In this document: positions 61,730 to 64,000 of the stretch, one piece after another
Layout: each line of letters opens with the position of its first letter
Numbering within the stretch: the first letter of the stretch is position 1
From: Aptenodytes patagonicus
Taxonomy: Eukaryota; Chordata; Aves; Sphenisciformes; Spheniscidae
NCBI RefSeq assembly: GCF_965638725.1
Contig: NC_134950.1
Span: 22,162,932-22,226,931 of the forward strand
Length of the DNA stretch: 64,000 nucleotides
Direction: 5' to 3'
Notes under the pieces: generated by a model
The model's database searches: none
Told to the model about the DNA's origin: nothing
Seen by the model: only the letters and a program-made list of their open reading frames with translations
Made by a program: the position numbers and the translations under genes

Positions 61730-63045
61730 CTAAAAAAGAATATTGAAAAAACCCCCAAAATAAATACACTTGAATTCGCCCTTTTTTGTTTTCTAGATGT
61801 TTTGCATTTAGCATTTATGTTTTTGGTACTACTGCTCACAAAGAACTTACACTGACAAGATTACAAAACATTTATTGTAATTTTCAAAACTTCACAGTGT
61901 TCAACAAGCAGCAATTTGGCCTCCAGCATATAAACAAACAGGTGAAGGAAGCACTAATCCTCACTAAGTCTAATTTCCACAGTAATATTTTTCCATCATG
62001 CTCTCTTTTCCCAATGTATTAAAGACCACTGTTAATTATTGTAGTATACATATGAGACCAGTTCAATAAGATACTAATACATGCCCTTACCAGTAATTTA
62101 GTTACATGAAGGTAAAATTGCTAACGTTTCTCAGTCAATGTGAACGCAATGGCTGAATGTCAAATGTATCCAATGAAATTATTACATTAGACTGAATACC
62201 GGTCACTATTTTTAAAATCACCTTTTAAAATCAGCATTCATTATAAACATTTTGTTAAAAATGTCTTTGAGAATGACATCTATTCAATAATGGAACTGAA
62301 ATCCGATGTGGCAAATGACCAAAGTAACTTCAAATTCTTGCCATAAATTATCCGTGACCCATTACAAGGCAACAAGAACTAATGAGATTTGTAATGACCA
62401 ACCATAAATAAATGCCCATCTCAAGTGCATATAGTGCATCAACTTGGACATGTAAGATATATTGTCCAGTATAGGTGTATTGTGCAGTGCTGTGAATACC
62501 ACTAATAAATCTATCCACAGTAAGATTTTTCTGGGCAGTGTCTTGGACATAGCACTCAGAAGTCTTTAACTTGGGCTTTTTTGAAAAGCATGATACACAA
62601 CAGTCTCATACTTCTGCCCAGATCATTTCTTCAGGATTAATTAGCAGAATCTTTGAAAAAATCTTGAGCCCAGTGAATGACACCTGGAAATGCTCTGGAA
62701 ATGCTTTGCTCTGCAAAGCACAGACGTATGCGAGGAGTTTTCAGAAGAGAACCTGTCCTTTTCTGTGTTTTACCCGGTGCACTGCACCTGCTTCCCCTCC
62801 TGCCACACCGCTCTGACCCACCAGGTGCCTTTCTCATGGCACGGCAGAAATGATCCTCATCCTTCCTGCACCAACAATGGGAGACTCTTTTGGTCACAGG
62901 GGAAGATATAGGCTTGGTCCATCAATGACACTAGCTTGTGAAGGGAATTCTGATTGAACAGGACCTACAGCGCTCACCGCACTTTTGTCTAACTACCAGT
63001 TTCATGGAGAAACATCAGGTAACCACAGTTATAACTGCTGCTTAC
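61730..63045. other. RIMS2 intron
   Basis: A 1.3-kb intron. Antisense-overlapping frames near 62571-62911 show no similarity to RIM exons, so I see no additional alternative exon here, although a small one could be missed. Confidence 0.8.
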
Positions 63046-63187
63046 TTTCCCTCAGAGCTGTAGCTGTTCATGCTCCCATCCGTTGACTCCCGGCTGGCCT
63101 GACGGGTCATCCAGTTCCTCATCTCCACAGCCAGCCCTGTCTCAGTGCTCCTCTGGACGGTGCTCCGCAGCTTCTTGCCCCCTGCTT
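63046..63187 (-). CDS. RIMS2: RIMS2 exon, linker upstream of C2B
   Basis: This 142-bp exon encodes AGGKKLRSTVQRSTETGLAV and then EMRNWMTRQASRESTDGSMN followed by SYSSEG, a linker highly conserved in RIM proteins. The acceptor is TTGTCTCCACAG|AAGCAGGGG at 63188-63189 and the donor GGGAAA|GTAAGC at 63044-63045. Together the five exons give 238 codons including the stop, without any frame break. The rest of RIMS2 (Rab-binding, PDZ and C2A parts) lies beyond the right edge. Confidence 0.95.
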
Positions 63188-64000
63188 CTGTGGAGACAAA
63201 AGAGAAGCCCCCATCGCACCGCGCTGTCGCAGATGGGCGGCTCTGCGGGGCACCGCTGCGGGCAGCACACCACCACTGCACGTGGCAGAAACACTCAAAG
63301 CCAGAAATTAATGACCTGTACCAAAACTTCCATTTAAAAATTACCATTTTTTTAATAATAGGCAAGCAGCATCGTGAATCTCTTTTACAGGACCTGAATT
63401 CTGTCACCGCCTGCTTTCCAAGGGCAGACAGCATACGCACAACACAAGTCTGCCCTCGGGGGTAACCAGATTTACACTATCCATATTCTAGTGTGTTTAA
63501 AATATGTTTTCTCTGGATGAATACATCCCTCTTAGAAATTCAATTAAAATGTTACCATTATGTCAAAACCTGCAGTGTCTGAGGAATGTTCTAATTCAGA
63601 TGAATTATTTGATTTAAAAACATTTGGTCATTATCTGCTAAATCAAGTTACAGATATCCATTAGTGAGGATACTAAACAACAAACCAAGAACCCTTCCCA
63701 TTCTTTCTTCTCTATTCATGCTCTTCTCATTTCACTAGCTGCTTTAACTTTATATCTAAAAAATACAGTATTGACTTTTATGCACAATATGAAACTTTAT
63801 TACCACCTCCAAGAGTAACAATTTTTGTATCTGCTTGCATAGTTTAATTTTAGTTGTAAAAACAGCAAAGTGACAGATAGCTGGGTATCAGACAAGGGAA
63901 AAAAATACTCAGAACTTAATATAGTAACATTTTAGTGCAGGAATTTTGATCAAGACCTCAGCTGGAAGATATATTGAAAACACCACCAAAAAAAACCCCA
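63188..64000. other. RIMS2 intron, continuing past the window
   Basis: Intronic sequence upstream of the 63046-63187 exon. No further RIMS2 exon was recognised before the window ends. Confidence 0.75.

Noticed and set aside
1-64000. CRISPR arrays, tRNA or rRNA genes, phage or plasmid systems
   Set aside because: No regularly spaced repeat array, RNA-gene structure or prokaryotic operon was seen. The window is vertebrate nuclear DNA.

Overview
The window looks like a bird chromosome segment. It carries several fragments of CR1 LINEs, the dominant avian retrotransposon, many ending in the diagnostic ATTCTATGATTCTATGA-type 3' repeat, plus one solo LTR of a common avian endogenous retrovirus type. 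Two vertebrate genes are recognisable from their protein sequence and splice sites. Both lie on the minus strand: RIMS2 (its last five coding exons, about 59.0-63.2 kb) and DCSTAMP (two coding exons, about 5.7-12.2 kb). RIMS2 followed in the same orientation by DCSTAMP is the order known from other vertebrates (human 8q22), which supports both calls.

Layout from left to right. 1-5.6 kb is non-coding sequence beyond the last DCSTAMP exon I can identify, with an internally deleted CR1 (1.2-1.85 kb) and a 577-bp solo LTR (2737-3313). 5674-12215 holds DCSTAMP coding exons; the intron between them contains a 2-kb CR1 in the same orientation as the gene. 12.2-23.6 kb is the DCSTAMP 5' side, where CR1 copies are dense and twice nested inside each other. 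23.6-34.6 kb is non-coding with only simple repeats. 34.7-36.8 kb has another CR1 cluster. 36.8-52.8 kb is 16 kb with no recognisable gene or CR1. 52.8-53.3 kb is one CR1 with an intact 3' end. 55.7-56.2 kb is a GC-rich block. About 56.3-59.0 kb is the probable RIMS2 3' UTR, followed by RIMS2 exons and introns to the right edge.

The two genes do unrelated jobs. RIMS2 is a presynaptic active-zone scaffold, and the exons here encode the end of the protein including its C2B domain. DCSTAMP is a multi-pass membrane protein needed for fusion of osteoclast and macrophage precursors. There is no operon-like organisation.

The most notable observation is a 753-bp tract that is about 99.6% identical (three differences, no gaps) between two CR1 copies 14,173 bp apart in direct orientation, while the same two elements are clearly diverged on both sides of the tract. 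This suggests recent gene conversion (or an assembly artefact). The two copies flank the main DCSTAMP coding exon. I found no evidence for a new multi-gene system, CRISPR array, RNA gene or prokaryotic element. Most open frames outside the two genes look like chance frames or CR1 remnants.
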